From assembly GCA_002321855.1 (NCBI GenBank), contig DCMX01000037.1, positions 1-10,255 on the forward strand: a stretch of 10,255 nucleotides of DNA, written 5' to 3'. The position numbers were made by a program, and so were the translations under genes. Position 1 is the stretch's first letter, and the number at the start of each line of letters is the position of its first letter. The notes beneath the pieces are model-generated. The model was not told the DNA's origin and searched no databases. It saw nothing but the letters and a program-made list of their open reading frames with translations. This DNA is from Fidelibacterota bacterium UBA1611 (lineage in GTDB: Bacteria; Fidelibacterota; Marinisomatia; Marinisomatales; UBA1611). Shown piece by piece: positions 1-7,025 of this stretch.

Positions 1-507
1 AAAATCTTGTCCAATTCCAGCGTGAAAAACTACGATCAGATCAAAATATATAAAATCTATACTATCTTGTTCATAAGCTATTTCCAAGGAATGCTGAAAA
101 AGTTGGACAAGGCGTGATTCATGCAGGGCAGCTTGATCATAGGGATTATAATAGGACATATCATTTTGTAGATCATACCCACTGACATCGAACGGATAGA
201 CCTGAGAAGAATCTATGTCAATTCCAACATGACCATAAGAAACTGATCTAAAATAACTGTCTACCGCTTTCAGTTGTGACTCAAAATAACTTTTATCATG
301 GGGTGGTGGATCAACCTGGTATGATACGCAGTCAATGCCTTCACTTGCGCTCAAAAATTGACCATTCCCAGTTGTGCTCTCTTTTGTATCTTCAATAAAA
401 TTAACTCGAAGAACACAAATACGGAGATCGCCTGATATTTCAGCCTGTGTAAATGATGACATACACACCATAGCCAAAACCCAGCCCCAAGGAAGTCTTG
501 ACGCCAT
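1..507 (-). CDS. Secreted M6-peptidase-like protein, N-terminal part (C-terminus cut by left window edge)
   Basis: An open frame begins at an ATG (507-505) and continues without a stop to base 1, giving 169 residues. Residues 1-22 look like a signal peptide (short charged start, hydrophobic WVLAMVCMSSF, then TQA). The mature part follows the N-terminal pattern I associate with M6-family (immune inhibitor A-like) peptidase domains: an ICVLRVNFIED strand (30-40), VDSYFRSVSYGHVGID near 82-97, and IDFIYFDLIVVFHAGIGQDF at 150-169. The zinc-binding HExxH would lie beyond the edge, so peptidase activity cannot be confirmed. The gene starts 14 bases after the PorV-like gene with only a weak Shine-Dalgarno, so it is probably co-transcribed and partly coupled with it. 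In FCB bacteria such proteins are often exported and cell-surface attached; a C-terminal secretion signal could not be checked. The secreted nature is fairly sure, the family assignment moderate. Confidence 0.7.
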   Translation of the reverse strand, partial: MASRLPWGWVLAMVCMSSFTQAEISGDLRICVLRVNFIEDTKESTTGNGQFLSASEGIDCVSYQVDPPPHDKSYFESQLKAVDSYFRSVSYGHVGIDIDSSQVYPFDVSGYDLQNDMSYYNPYDQAALHESRLVQLFQHSLEIAYEQDSIDFIYFDLIVVFHAGIGQDF

Positions 508-521
508 TGGGTACGAATGCT

Positions 522-1874
522 TTAAAATTCCATATTAAGAGAGAACCGCATTGTATTCGTCAATGGATGTCCCGGTTCTCCATAGGTATATCCAAAATCA
601 AATCCATAACCCGCGAATCGTAAGCCTATACCAAAGGTAGGATTACTGATCTTTCCGGTCTTATCATAATAATAACCAGATCGCATAGCGAAATATTTTC
701 CGTACCAGTATTCTATGCCGGCATTATGCACAAGCTTATCTAATTCATCCGTCAATGAACGATCTTCATTGCTTCCAACTTCTTTCTGCCCCCATTCATT
801 GTAAATGCCCCAATCCGAGTCCCCTGGGTCAGCTCCTATGGTTTTTTCCATCTCATCAGAATCAGGTTTCCCATTTCCGTTTGCATCAAGTGATAAGTTC
901 CAGGTCCATCCACCAATCACTTTATCACCATATTCACCGGAGACTGCCTTATCTATGTCTCCGCCAAGAAACCAGTCATCTACCCAAGAAGTGAACAGTG
1001 CAAAGTAAATCGGATCGGTATGAGCAATTTCAATTTTTCCAGCCTTATTGTAATCATTTCCAGGACTCTTATTACCATCTTCATCATATCCACCAATATA
1101 GCCGTTGTTATCCCAATCCATGTCTGGATAAGAAGCCACAAGGAGCTTATCCACATCATAAACAATATTCAATTTGTTGTATTCTGTTTTAACAATAGCA
1201 TAGTTAATGCCAATACTCAGGTTAGTAGGCTGAGGATCAGCCTGGTCTGGATCAATGAAGGATACTTTAGGACCTATGTTAGATAAATTCATACCAATAG
1301 TTAAATTATTCAGTAGCCAATTCTTTTGCATGTAACCGAGATCAAAACCAAAATCAGTAGATGTTCCCTTCCCTCTTTCACTTCCAGCACCGATCTCAAC
1401 CAAATGCTGGTAAGAGATTTTGGCATTAAGACCGAAAGATTTATCTTGGGAGATCAATGCGCTATATGACAAGGACAGTGCGGTCATATAGCTGGTGAAG
1501 GTTCCTAATTCCTCACCGGTCTCACTAGTCCTGATCTGCTCACCAAGATTCAAAAAAATGACATGCCCGCCTATAGTACCAAAGGTAGGATAGTGTCGGC
1601 GAAAAGCAAGAAATTCGTAGAATAGGTCATCGGCTAGTCCCGGCAACCAATTCACATGCATCATTGCCAGCTCCGAACCATCTAAGAAGCCTAACCCAGC
1701 AGGATTCCAATAACTAGCATAAGCATCATCGGCAACAGCGACTTGCGCTTCGCCCATACCACCGGCACGAGCACCTGGTGCGATAAGTAAAAAGATGGAC
1801 CCAGCTTCGCTTTGAGCGAAAACAAGACCCGAGAGGATTGTGCAGAGATGGAGCACTGCCCCTAAACGCTTCAT
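522..1874 (-). CDS. PorV/PorQ-family outer-membrane beta-barrel protein with EF-hand-like insertion
   Basis: This 450-residue protein has a signal peptide (MKRLGAVLHLCTILSGLVFAQ, mature from about residue 21-25). The hallmark N-terminal block of PorV/PorQ (UPF0164) proteins follows: IAPGARAGGMGEAQVAVADD (31-50), then the WNPAGLGF motif (56-63). Amphipathic strands follow, and the chain ends in RFSLNMEF, a terminal Phe that fits an outer-membrane beta-signal. PorV is a component of the type IX secretion system in Bacteroidota, but the family has many paralogues, so a T9SS role is only possible. Residues about 245-375 form an acidic, Asp/Asn/Gly-rich insertion with two EF-hand-like loops, D253-D264 and D330-E341. 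The frame is also open from a TTG at 1895, but the ATG at 1874 is chosen because AGGAG lies 7 bases before it and the leader starts there. The stop is TAA. It has its own promoter upstream. Confidence 0.88.
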   Translation of the reverse strand: MKRLGAVLHLCTILSGLVFAQSEAGSIFLLIAPGARAGGMGEAQVAVADDAYASYWNPAGLGFLDGSELAMMHVNWLPGLADDLFYEFLAFRRHYPTFGTIGGHVIFLNLGEQIRTSETGEELGTFTSYMTALSLSYSALISQDKSFGLNAKISYQHLVEIGAGSERGKGTSTDFGFDLGYMQKNWLLNNLTIGMNLSNIGPKVSFIDPDQADPQPTNLSIGINYAIVKTEYNKLNIVYDVDKLLVASYPDMDWDNNGYIGGYDEDGNKSPGNDYNKAGKIEIAHTDPIYFALFTSWVDDWFLGGDIDKAVSGEYGDKVIGGWTWNLSLDANGNGKPDSDEMEKTIGADPGDSDWGIYNEWGQKEVGSNEDRSLTDELDKLVHNAGIEYWYGKYFAMRSGYYYDKTGKISNPTFGIGLRFAGYGFDFGYTYGEPGHPLTNTMRFSLNMEF

Positions 1875-1881
1875 GGAAGGT

Positions 1882-1886
1882 CTCCT
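1882..1886 (-). promoter_or_regulatory. Shine-Dalgarno of the PorV-like gene
   Basis: On the minus strand AGGAG sits 7 bases upstream of the ATG at 1874. It is the best ribosome-binding site in the window and decides the start: the longer frame beginning at TTG 1895 would place this site inside the coding region. Confidence 0.8.
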
Positions 1887-1970
1887 ATTATTCAATTAAT
1901 ATCTGTTATTGCCCATCTGGGACAAAATTAGCGTTTATGGTATCTATGTACTCCTATATTATTGCCGGCG

Positions 1971-2000
1971 AATATATTCTTGGAACTTTCTCACTGTCAA
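1971..2000 (-). promoter_or_regulatory. Sigma70-like promoter of the PorV-like gene
   Basis: Reading the minus strand, TTGACA (2000-1995) is a perfect -35 hexamer. It is followed after 18 bases by TATATT (1976-1971), which matches 5 of 6 bases of the -10 consensus. Transcription would start near 1964, leaving a leader of roughly 90 bases before the ATG at 1874. The site lies in the 158-base gap 1875-2032, the only intergenic space in the window longer than 15 bases. I see no clear hairpin terminator for the upstream permease gene in this gap, so read-through from block 1 remains possible. If the organism uses a Bacteroidota-type promoter (TAnnTTTG), this match could be fortuitous. Confidence 0.55.
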
Positions 2001-2032
2001 GAAATGATTCTTATCTACAAATGTGCCATTAT

Positions 2033-3883
2033 TCAATGTAATAATCCTAATGTTAATTCTGGTATATAGGTAATAAACAAAACAGCTAATAGTAATACTA
2101 AAAAGAATGGGAAAGTCGATTTGTAGATCACAGGCATTCTTACGTCGAATCGGTACGCTGAAAGAAAAAGATTCATTCCAACTGGAGGAGTCAAAAAACC
2201 CAACTCAAGATTTGCGATAAAAATGATAGCTAAATGTATTGGGTCAATACCGAAATGAATTCCTAATGGGGCGATAAGTGGTACAATAATGATGATAGCG
2301 CTGAATATATCCATAAGACAGCCCACTATCAGTAAAAATACATTAAGTAGGATTAAAAATAGATATTTGGATGATACAAACATCTTCACCCAAGATAGTA
2401 ATAGCATTGGAATCTGTGCATCGACTAAGTAACTGGTCAATCCCATAGCGACACCTATGATGATTAACACTCCACCGACCAAAGTTGCGCATGAACTAAT
2501 TATTTGTATATTATCTTTTAAAACTATATCTCTATATACAAAGTTTTCTATTATAAATATGTAGACAACGGTCAACGAAGCAGTTTCCACTAATTTTGCA
2601 TGGCCCCCAAAAATTCCATACAGAACCAGGAAAGGTATCAGCAATTCCCACTTGGTCTCCCAACAAATCTGAAACGCTTTTCTCCAGTTAAATCTATGTC
2701 TCTCAACTGATTCAACTTTCCCCTTCCAAATAGACCAGATACTCACCATTAGAATCAAGAATAATCCTGGCATGATTCCGGCAATAAATATATCCTTTAT
2801 TGAGATTCCTGCTGTCACTCCATATAAGATCAACGGTAGGCTGGGTGGAAACAAAAGTCCAATAGAACCAGTTGCAGTTATCAATCCTAATGAAAAATTC
2901 CGACTATAACCCTCTTTCACCATTAACGGTAATAATAAACCTCCGAGCGCTAAAATAGTCACGCCGGACCCACCCGTTAATGCTGTAAAGAATCCACATA
3001 ATAATAGTATCACAACAGGGGTCCCCCCCGGTAACCAACCAAACAAAGCCCTGAATACTTTAACCAAACGGTCAGATGCATTGCTTTCAGCTAGAATATA
3101 TCCAGCCAAAGTAAATAATGGTATTGTTGCAAGATGGGGTGAGACCACGATTCTATAAGCTTCCGCAGCAATTGCAGATACTGGGGTATAATCGTACCAG
3201 AATAAAAAAGATGCTATACCACCAAGCACTATAAAAATAGGCGCACCATTTGCAATGGCAAATACAAATGAGATCATCCCAAGGAATAGAACCAATGTTG
3301 TCTCCCGTAGATAATCTTGTGAGACTATTAGAATAATCAATACAAATAATGTAAATAATCCTGTAAGGGATAGAAAAGTTTTCTTGCTTTTGATTATTAA
3401 ATGGATGCCAATCAGGAAAAGGGCCAATGGCATTACTGCCTGAAAAACCCATCTGGGAACATTTGGCGCTACAAATACAGGGTATTGCACAGATCTTTCT
3501 ATTAGAACCAGGTCCAGACTACCAATTGCCAATGCCAGAACAACGCAAATTGACATCCACTTTGCGATATGACTTCCAATACCTCTTAGGTCATCGCTCC
3601 CAAATAAAGGGGTTGTTGTCAATGCCAATAATTTATTTTCACGTGCAGCTATCACTGCGCCAGCGAAACCAACCATAAGGGTCAAATGTGATACAATAGT
3701 TTGCGAAGCAGGTATTTTGCTTAAAGTAGGTATAATCGGACGAATGATCTCACGAATAAGAAAATCTGTAGCAGGAAATATCACCAAACCAATAAAAACG
3801 ATAAAGGCAATACCATTTTCTAATTGGTTATATTTTTTCAAAAGTATGCTATTATGGTCATTGCCTTGAAGGAAGTTGATCAC
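2033..3883 (-). CDS. dctM: TRAP transporter fused permease, DctQ-DctM
   Basis: This 616-residue, very hydrophobic inner-membrane protein is the TRAP permease. The N-terminal part (about 1-165) has the layout of the small DctQ subunit: hydrophobic helices near 24-44, 63-80, 107-128 and 146-164, with ARENKLL at 80-86. The rest is the large DctM subunit, the ion-driven transport channel. Visible DctM motifs are FTALTGGSGVTILALGGLLL (299-318), GSIGLLFPPSLPLILYG (339-355), AGIMPG (368-373), GCLMDIFSAI (521-530), GIDPIHLAIIF (545-555) and LTPPVGMNLF (564-573). Separate Q and M genes are common, and fused QM proteins are a known variant. The start is a GTG at 3883, giving a 26-base overlap with the binding-protein gene. 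No strong Shine-Dalgarno precedes it, and a TTG at 3841 is a possible shorter start. The overlap suggests translational coupling. The stop is TGA. Confidence 0.93.
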   Translation of the reverse strand: MINFLQGNDHNSILLKKYNQLENGIAFIVFIGLVIFPATDFLIREIIRPIIPTLSKIPASQTIVSHLTLMVGFAGAVIAARENKLLALTTTPLFGSDDLRGIGSHIAKWMSICVVLALAIGSLDLVLIERSVQYPVFVAPNVPRWVFQAVMPLALFLIGIHLIIKSKKTFLSLTGLFTLFVLIILIVSQDYLRETTLVLFLGMISFVFAIANGAPIFIVLGGIASFLFWYDYTPVSAIAAEAYRIVVSPHLATIPLFTLAGYILAESNASDRLVKVFRALFGWLPGGTPVVILLLCGFFTALTGGSGVTILALGGLLLPLMVKEGYSRNFSLGLITATGSIGLLFPPSLPLILYGVTAGISIKDIFIAGIMPGLFLILMVSIWSIWKGKVESVERHRFNWRKAFQICWETKWELLIPFLVLYGIFGGHAKLVETASLTVVYIFIIENFVYRDIVLKDNIQIISSCATLVGGVLIIIGVAMGLTSYLVDAQIPMLLLSWVKMFVSSKYLFLILLNVFLLIVGCLMDIFSAIIIIVPLIAPLGIHFGIDPIHLAIIFIANLELGFLTPPVGMNLFLSAYRFDVRMPVIYKSTFPFFLVLLLAVLFITYIPELTLGLLH

Positions 3884-4850
3884 TCATTTTAATTACTCTG
3901 TCAAAAACTTCAGCATTGACCACATTACCACGTATAAGTGGATACATTGATTCTACAATTGATTTCCATTCCTTTACTTGCTCTATTGAAGGCTTATGAA
4001 CTTGAAGACCATATCCTTTCATGACTTCAACAGCACTGTCTGCATCCTCACGATTATTTAATTGATATTCTTGACCAATATCATCTGCGATGATTAACAT
4101 TTTTTCCTGGTATTCAGATTTGATCTTGTCCCATATTTTCTGATCTATAACGATGGCTGCTGTTAGTATTCCCCATTTCATATCCAGCATATGGGAAGTG
4201 ATACCAAAATACTGATTTGCCAATACAAAAATAGGGGGGAATGCCATTGCGTTAATCAAGCCGGTTTGTAGCCCAGAATGAACATCAGGAACTGCAAGAG
4301 GTATCGAGTTAAAACCGGCCTGGTCCCACAGTGTTCCTGTTTTATAGTCTCCTGCCCAAGTAAATATTTTCTGCTCTTTAAGATCATTCGGTATATAGAT
4401 AGGTTCTTTGGTAAACCAATATACCCAACCAACATCAACCATGGCCAAAACTATAAATCCATTCTTTTCTGCACCGGATAACAAATCTTTTTTTAGTTCA
4501 TCTCTAATGTAATCGATATCGTCATATGATTGAAAAAACATTGGTATGAAACAAAAAGTATACTGTGGATTGACCTCCGTTAAACCTTCTGCAGAAATTG
4601 CTGCACCATGAATTTGACCTATTCGTATCTTCCGGATCATATCACGTTCATCACCAACCACACCCCCTGGATATATACGAAGACGAATTTCACCATTGGT
4701 TACTTCTTGCCAGCGCTGACCCATCTCCGCTAATAGTCCATACCAATCTGTCCCCTCTGGCGCTAATGTTGCCATTTTTATTATCGTTTTTCTAGCTGTT
4801 AAATTGCAATTCAGGAACAATATGAATAAAATAATGATTAATCTTTTCAT
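3858..4850 (-). CDS. dctP: TRAP transporter substrate-binding protein, DctP/TatP-like
   Basis: This 330-residue periplasmic solute receptor of the DctP family has the usual length. The leader is about residues 1-19 (KRLIIILFILFLNCNLTA). Family features are IKMATLAPEGTDWYGLLAEM (24-43), VTNGEIRLRIYPGGVVGDER (50-69), the LTEVNPQ segment (90-96), PIYIPNDLKEQKIFTWAGD (150-168) and the LQTGLINAMAFPP block (194-206). Classical dicarboxylate or sialic-acid receptors have an Arg in the 'LKGLKIR' strand that clamps the substrate carboxylate. Here the stretch reads KIFTWAGD (161-168) with no Arg, as I recall for receptors that work with TatT. The substrate is therefore probably not a simple carboxylate bound in the standard way. 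The start ATG is preceded by a modest TAGG. It lies 14 bases after the TatT-like gene and overlaps the permease gene by 26 bases, forming one transporter unit. Confidence 0.93.
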   Translation of the reverse strand: MKRLIIILFILFLNCNLTARKTIIKMATLAPEGTDWYGLLAEMGQRWQEVTNGEIRLRIYPGGVVGDERDMIRKIRIGQIHGAAISAEGLTEVNPQYTFCFIPMFFQSYDDIDYIRDELKKDLLSGAEKNGFIVLAMVDVGWVYWFTKEPIYIPNDLKEQKIFTWAGDYKTGTLWDQAGFNSIPLAVPDVHSGLQTGLINAMAFPPIFVLANQYFGITSHMLDMKWGILTAAIVIDQKIWDKIKSEYQEKMLIIADDIGQEYQLNNREDADSAVEVMKGYGLQVHKPSIEQVKEWKSIVESMYPLIRGNVVNAEVFDRVIKMSDQLPSRQ

Positions 4851-4864
4851 GCTAATAACCTATT

Positions 4865-5728
4865 TCAGTAAAAAAATTCATCTACGTTTGCAAGTAACCA
4901 CTCTGCCCTTTTTCTGCTGATTATATTAGCTAATCTCAGATCTGGATTAGAATTTATATCTATATCGAGTGCCTGATTTAACAATTGGATGAATTCATTC
5001 CTATTTTGATTCAACTTTGAAACAGATTCAGCAATAGCGATATAAGGGCCTATATCCATGCCATTAGAAGCATTAACCGCAGTATCAAAGTACCGCCTGG
5101 CCAATTTCTCACTTTCACCTGCCATTTCCGGGTTATTCATGGTATATGTTATCATTGCCACGAGTGCCGCCCCATTATTCCATAAGGAATCTTTTTCAAT
5201 AACTTCATTTAGCAATAAACCAACCCTTGGTAATTTGATCACCCATTCTGGATCTCCTTGGCTTGAGCTCACAGCACCTCCATATGCAGCTGCAGTCCAA
5301 TAAAATAATGCAATATCTATATCGACAGGCTCCAACCCAATATTTCCAATTTCGCCCGTAATCCATTTTTGATAATCGTTATATTTAAGATTAATACCAC
5401 GTTCACCGAAATCAATCGCATCCACAAAATACTGATGAGCCATTTCCTGCAACCCTACTCCGGTCGAGTAGTTATTTATTATAGCTCGGTCAGCCTTTTC
5501 CATTAAAAATCCAAATGCATACATGGTGAATCCTTCCACACCCTTTTTTAATAGATCAAAGTTCTCTGGTTCTTTTTTTATATTTCCCCCAATGGATCTA
5601 ATTTTCTTTTCATAGTATTTTTCTGCGAATTCCGGCTGGTGTTCTAAAACTATTGCTACAGGACTACATGAAGAAAAAATGATGTGAAATAATGACGTGA
5701 TCGCGGGCAGTAAATGATATCTATTCAT
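4865..5728 (-). CDS. TatT-like TRAP-associated lipoprotein
   Basis: A 287-residue, mostly helical protein, assigned to the TatT family (the periplasmic T component first described as Tp0956 of Treponema pallidum, a TPR-like protein that partners a TRAP receptor). Seen directly: an N-terminal hydrophobic stretch ending in IIFSSCSP with Cys21, a plausible lipoprotein anchor; FMEKADRAI-like helices (FGFLMEKADRAI near 71-82); LFYWTAAAYGGAVSSSQGDP; a WNNGAALVAMITYTM helix; and MAGESEKLARRYFDTAVNAS. The pattern of a leading 'FL.EKAD' helix and a 'YW.a.aYGgaiS.s..dp' segment is what I recognise from TatT proteins. The immediately following DctP and DctQM genes support the call strongly. The frame is open back to 5830, but the ATG at 5728 is chosen because the leader begins there and it overlaps the glyA stop by 8 bases (ATGAATAG). 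Confidence 0.82.
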   Translation of the reverse strand: MNRYHLLPAITSLFHIIFSSCSPVAIVLEHQPEFAEKYYEKKIRSIGGNIKKEPENFDLLKKGVEGFTMYAFGFLMEKADRAIINNYSTGVGLQEMAHQYFVDAIDFGERGINLKYNDYQKWITGEIGNIGLEPVDIDIALFYWTAAAYGGAVSSSQGDPEWVIKLPRVGLLLNEVIEKDSLWNNGAALVAMITYTMNNPEMAGESEKLARRYFDTAVNASNGMDIGPYIAIAESVSKLNQNRNEFIQLLNQALDIDINSNPDLRLANIISRKRAEWLLANVDEFFY

Positions 5729-6095
5729 GAAATTCTTCGTATAATGGAAAAGATTTGCACAAATCGACAACACCCTGTTTTGTCCGACGCAATATTGCAG
5801 GATCTTCCGGTTCACTAATAATCTGGTCAATTAAACCCACTATCTCGATCATTTCACCTTTTCCCATATTGCGGGTTGTTACTGCAGGTGTACCGATTCT
5901 TATTCCACTTGTAATAAATGGGCTTCTTTTATCAAAAGGGACCATATTCTTATTTACCGTTATACCTGCCATTGCGAGAATATCTTCAGCTTCTTTCCCA
6001 GTAATATTTTTATTAGTAAGATCAATCAAGATCAAATGCGTATCTGTTCCCCCGGATACCAATTGAAAACCGCGGTTCAAAAACTCTTCTGCCAT
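5721..6095 (-). CDS. glyA: Serine hydroxymethyltransferase, C-terminal part downstream of the internal stop
   Basis: This is the C-terminal domain of SHMT, 124 residues from the first ATG after the internal stop; the homologous sequence continues upstream to 6125 (ARQIVDNARS). Landmarks are LVSGGTDTHLILIDL, ITVNKNMVPFDKRSPF and SGIRIGTPAVTTR, whose Arg (full-length position 374) corresponds to the E. coli residue that binds the substrate carboxylate. No convincing Shine-Dalgarno precedes the ATG at 6095, which is an ordinary internal Met, so independent translation is doubtful. The stop is TAG, inside the start of the TatT-like gene. Confidence 0.7.
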   Translation of the reverse strand: MAEEFLNRGFQLVSGGTDTHLILIDLTNKNITGKEAEDILAMAGITVNKNMVPFDKRSPFITSGIRIGTPAVTTRNMGKGEMIEIVGLIDQIISEPEDPAILRRTKQGVVDLCKSFPLYEEFHE

Positions 6096-6125
6096 AGATC
6101 GCGCATTATCAACTATTTGCCGTGC

Positions 6126-7019
6126 TTATATTTTAAATTCTGGTTTTAATGCCTCGCCGAAAGCCACTGCCTTGGCAGCAATGATATGCATCAATGGTCC
6201 ACCTTGCATACCTGGCATTACAGCAGAATCAATCAGCTCTGACATCATTTTAACCCTGCCAGATTTAGGTGCGGTCTTACCCCATGGGTTTTCGCGGTCT
6301 TCAGATGTCATAATAATGCCACCGCGAGGTCCACGCAAGGTTTTATGTGTAGTACTAGTAATAACATCACAAAATGGTATAGGTGATGGATGCAGACCTG
6401 CTGCAATCAGTCCACTTGGATGAGCAATATCAGCCATTAAAAAAGCTCCGATCTTATTGGCTATTTCACGAAACTGTTCAAACTCAATAAAACGGGGATA
6501 TGCACTGCCGCCGCAAATAATCAACTTAGGTTTATGCTGAACAGCTAATTTATGAAATTCATCAAAATCTACCCGACCGGTTGATTTAGCAACATGATAG
6601 GAAACAAAATTATAGAACTGACCTGAAAAATTAACTGGACTTCCATGGGTAAGATGCCCTCCATGAGCAAGGTCTAGGCCCATTACTGTATCGCCAATAT
6701 TAATAAATGTCATCAATGCAGCCATATTTGCCTGGGAACCTGAATGTGGCTGTACATTTGCATACCCAGCGTTAAAAAGTTTCCTCAATCTAACACGAGC
6801 TAAATTCTCGGCTTCATCCACATGCTCACAACCACCATAGTAGCGTTTTCCGGGATAACCCTCAGCATATTTATTTGTCATCACACCACCAGCAGCTTCC
6901 AAGACTGCATAACTGGCAAAATTTTCAGACGCTATTAGTTCAAGTGTAGAGATCTCTCTTTGGATTTCACGCTGTATTATATTGAATAACTCTGGGTCAA
7001 AGCGTTTGATAACAGACAA
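6126..7019 (-). CDS. glyA: Serine hydroxymethyltransferase, N-terminal and catalytic part up to the internal stop
   Basis: These 297 residues hold most of the PLP-binding large domain. Landmarks are LELIASENF (26-34), KYAEGYPGKRYYGGCEHVDE (50-69), PHSGSQAN (91-98), GLDLAHGGHLTHG (114-126), ADIAHPSG (196-203; Asp197 and His200 contact PLP) and TSTTHKTLRGPRGG (221-234) with Lys226 as the Schiff-base lysine. The start is a TTG at 7019: the codon two before it is TAA, and no ATG occurs before the conserved LELIASEN region, so no ATG alternative exists. The Shine-Dalgarno is weak (GGTAA). Without the missing C-terminal domain, including the substrate carboxylate Arg, the product should be inactive as SHMT. 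Confidence 0.85.
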   Translation of the reverse strand: MSVIKRFDPELFNIIQREIQREISTLELIASENFASYAVLEAAGGVMTNKYAEGYPGKRYYGGCEHVDEAENLARVRLRKLFNAGYANVQPHSGSQANMAALMTFINIGDTVMGLDLAHGGHLTHGSPVNFSGQFYNFVSYHVAKSTGRVDFDEFHKLAVQHKPKLIICGGSAYPRFIEFEQFREIANKIGAFLMADIAHPSGLIAAGLHPSPIPFCDVITSTTHKTLRGPRGGIIMTSEDRENPWGKTAPKSGRVKMMSELIDSAVMPGMQGGPLMHIIAAKAVAFGEALKPEFKI

Positions 7020-7025
7020 GAATTA

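Larger units (their letters stand above)
5721..7019 (-). pseudogene. glyA: Serine hydroxymethyltransferase gene, full span with internal TAA
   Basis: Read through, this frame gives a full-length SHMT of 432 codons, the PLP enzyme that interconverts serine and glycine and charges tetrahydrofolate with one-carbon units in the cytoplasm. At codon 298 (6128-6126) the frame has TAA. Upstream the protein reads KPEFKI and downstream, in the same frame, ARQIVDNARSMAEEFLNRGF, which aligns with E. coli GlyA EPEFKTYQQQVAKNAKAM, so the stop replaces a Tyr. There is no frameshift, and both halves are otherwise well conserved, including Lys226 and Arg374. TAT or TAC to TAA is a single-base change, so a sequencing or assembly error, a recent nonsense mutation or read-through are all possible. 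It lies 6 bases after the TPR gene and overlaps the TatT-like gene by 8 bases. The start is a TTG. Confidence 0.85.

Noticed and set aside
755..1286. Plus-strand open frames opposite the PorV-like gene
   Set aside because: They are short, low-complexity in composition (His/Ser/Pro or Ile-rich) and lie wholly antisense to a well-supported gene, without ribosome-binding sites or recognisable domains.
1875..1895. Earlier TTG start for the PorV-like gene
   Set aside because: It would place the strong AGGAG site inside the coding region and put charged residues (NNRRPS) before the signal peptide.
1962..1970. GCCGGC palindrome in the intergenic gap as a terminator or operator
   Set aside because: It is only six bases, has no loop or following T-run, and lies just downstream of the promoter; it is too weak to call.
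3153..3678. Overlapping frames on both strands within the permease gene
   Set aside because: They are shadows of the conserved DctM/DctQ coding sequence; the translations show no family features.
4805..4814. Cys15 of the DctP-like protein as a lipoprotein site
   Set aside because: The preceding residues (LFLN) do not match a lipobox, since Asn sits at -1; ordinary cleavage after LTA is more likely.
6126..6128. Stop-codon reassignment (TAA read as Tyr) as the explanation for the interrupted glyA
   Set aside because: TAA is used as a natural terminator at 522, 7026 and 9620, where the proteins end at sensible places (for example the terminal Phe of the PorV-like barrel), so TAA is a working stop here.
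5721..7019. Frameshift in glyA
   Set aside because: Both halves are in the same frame and the homology continues without a gap through the stop; only one codon is affected.
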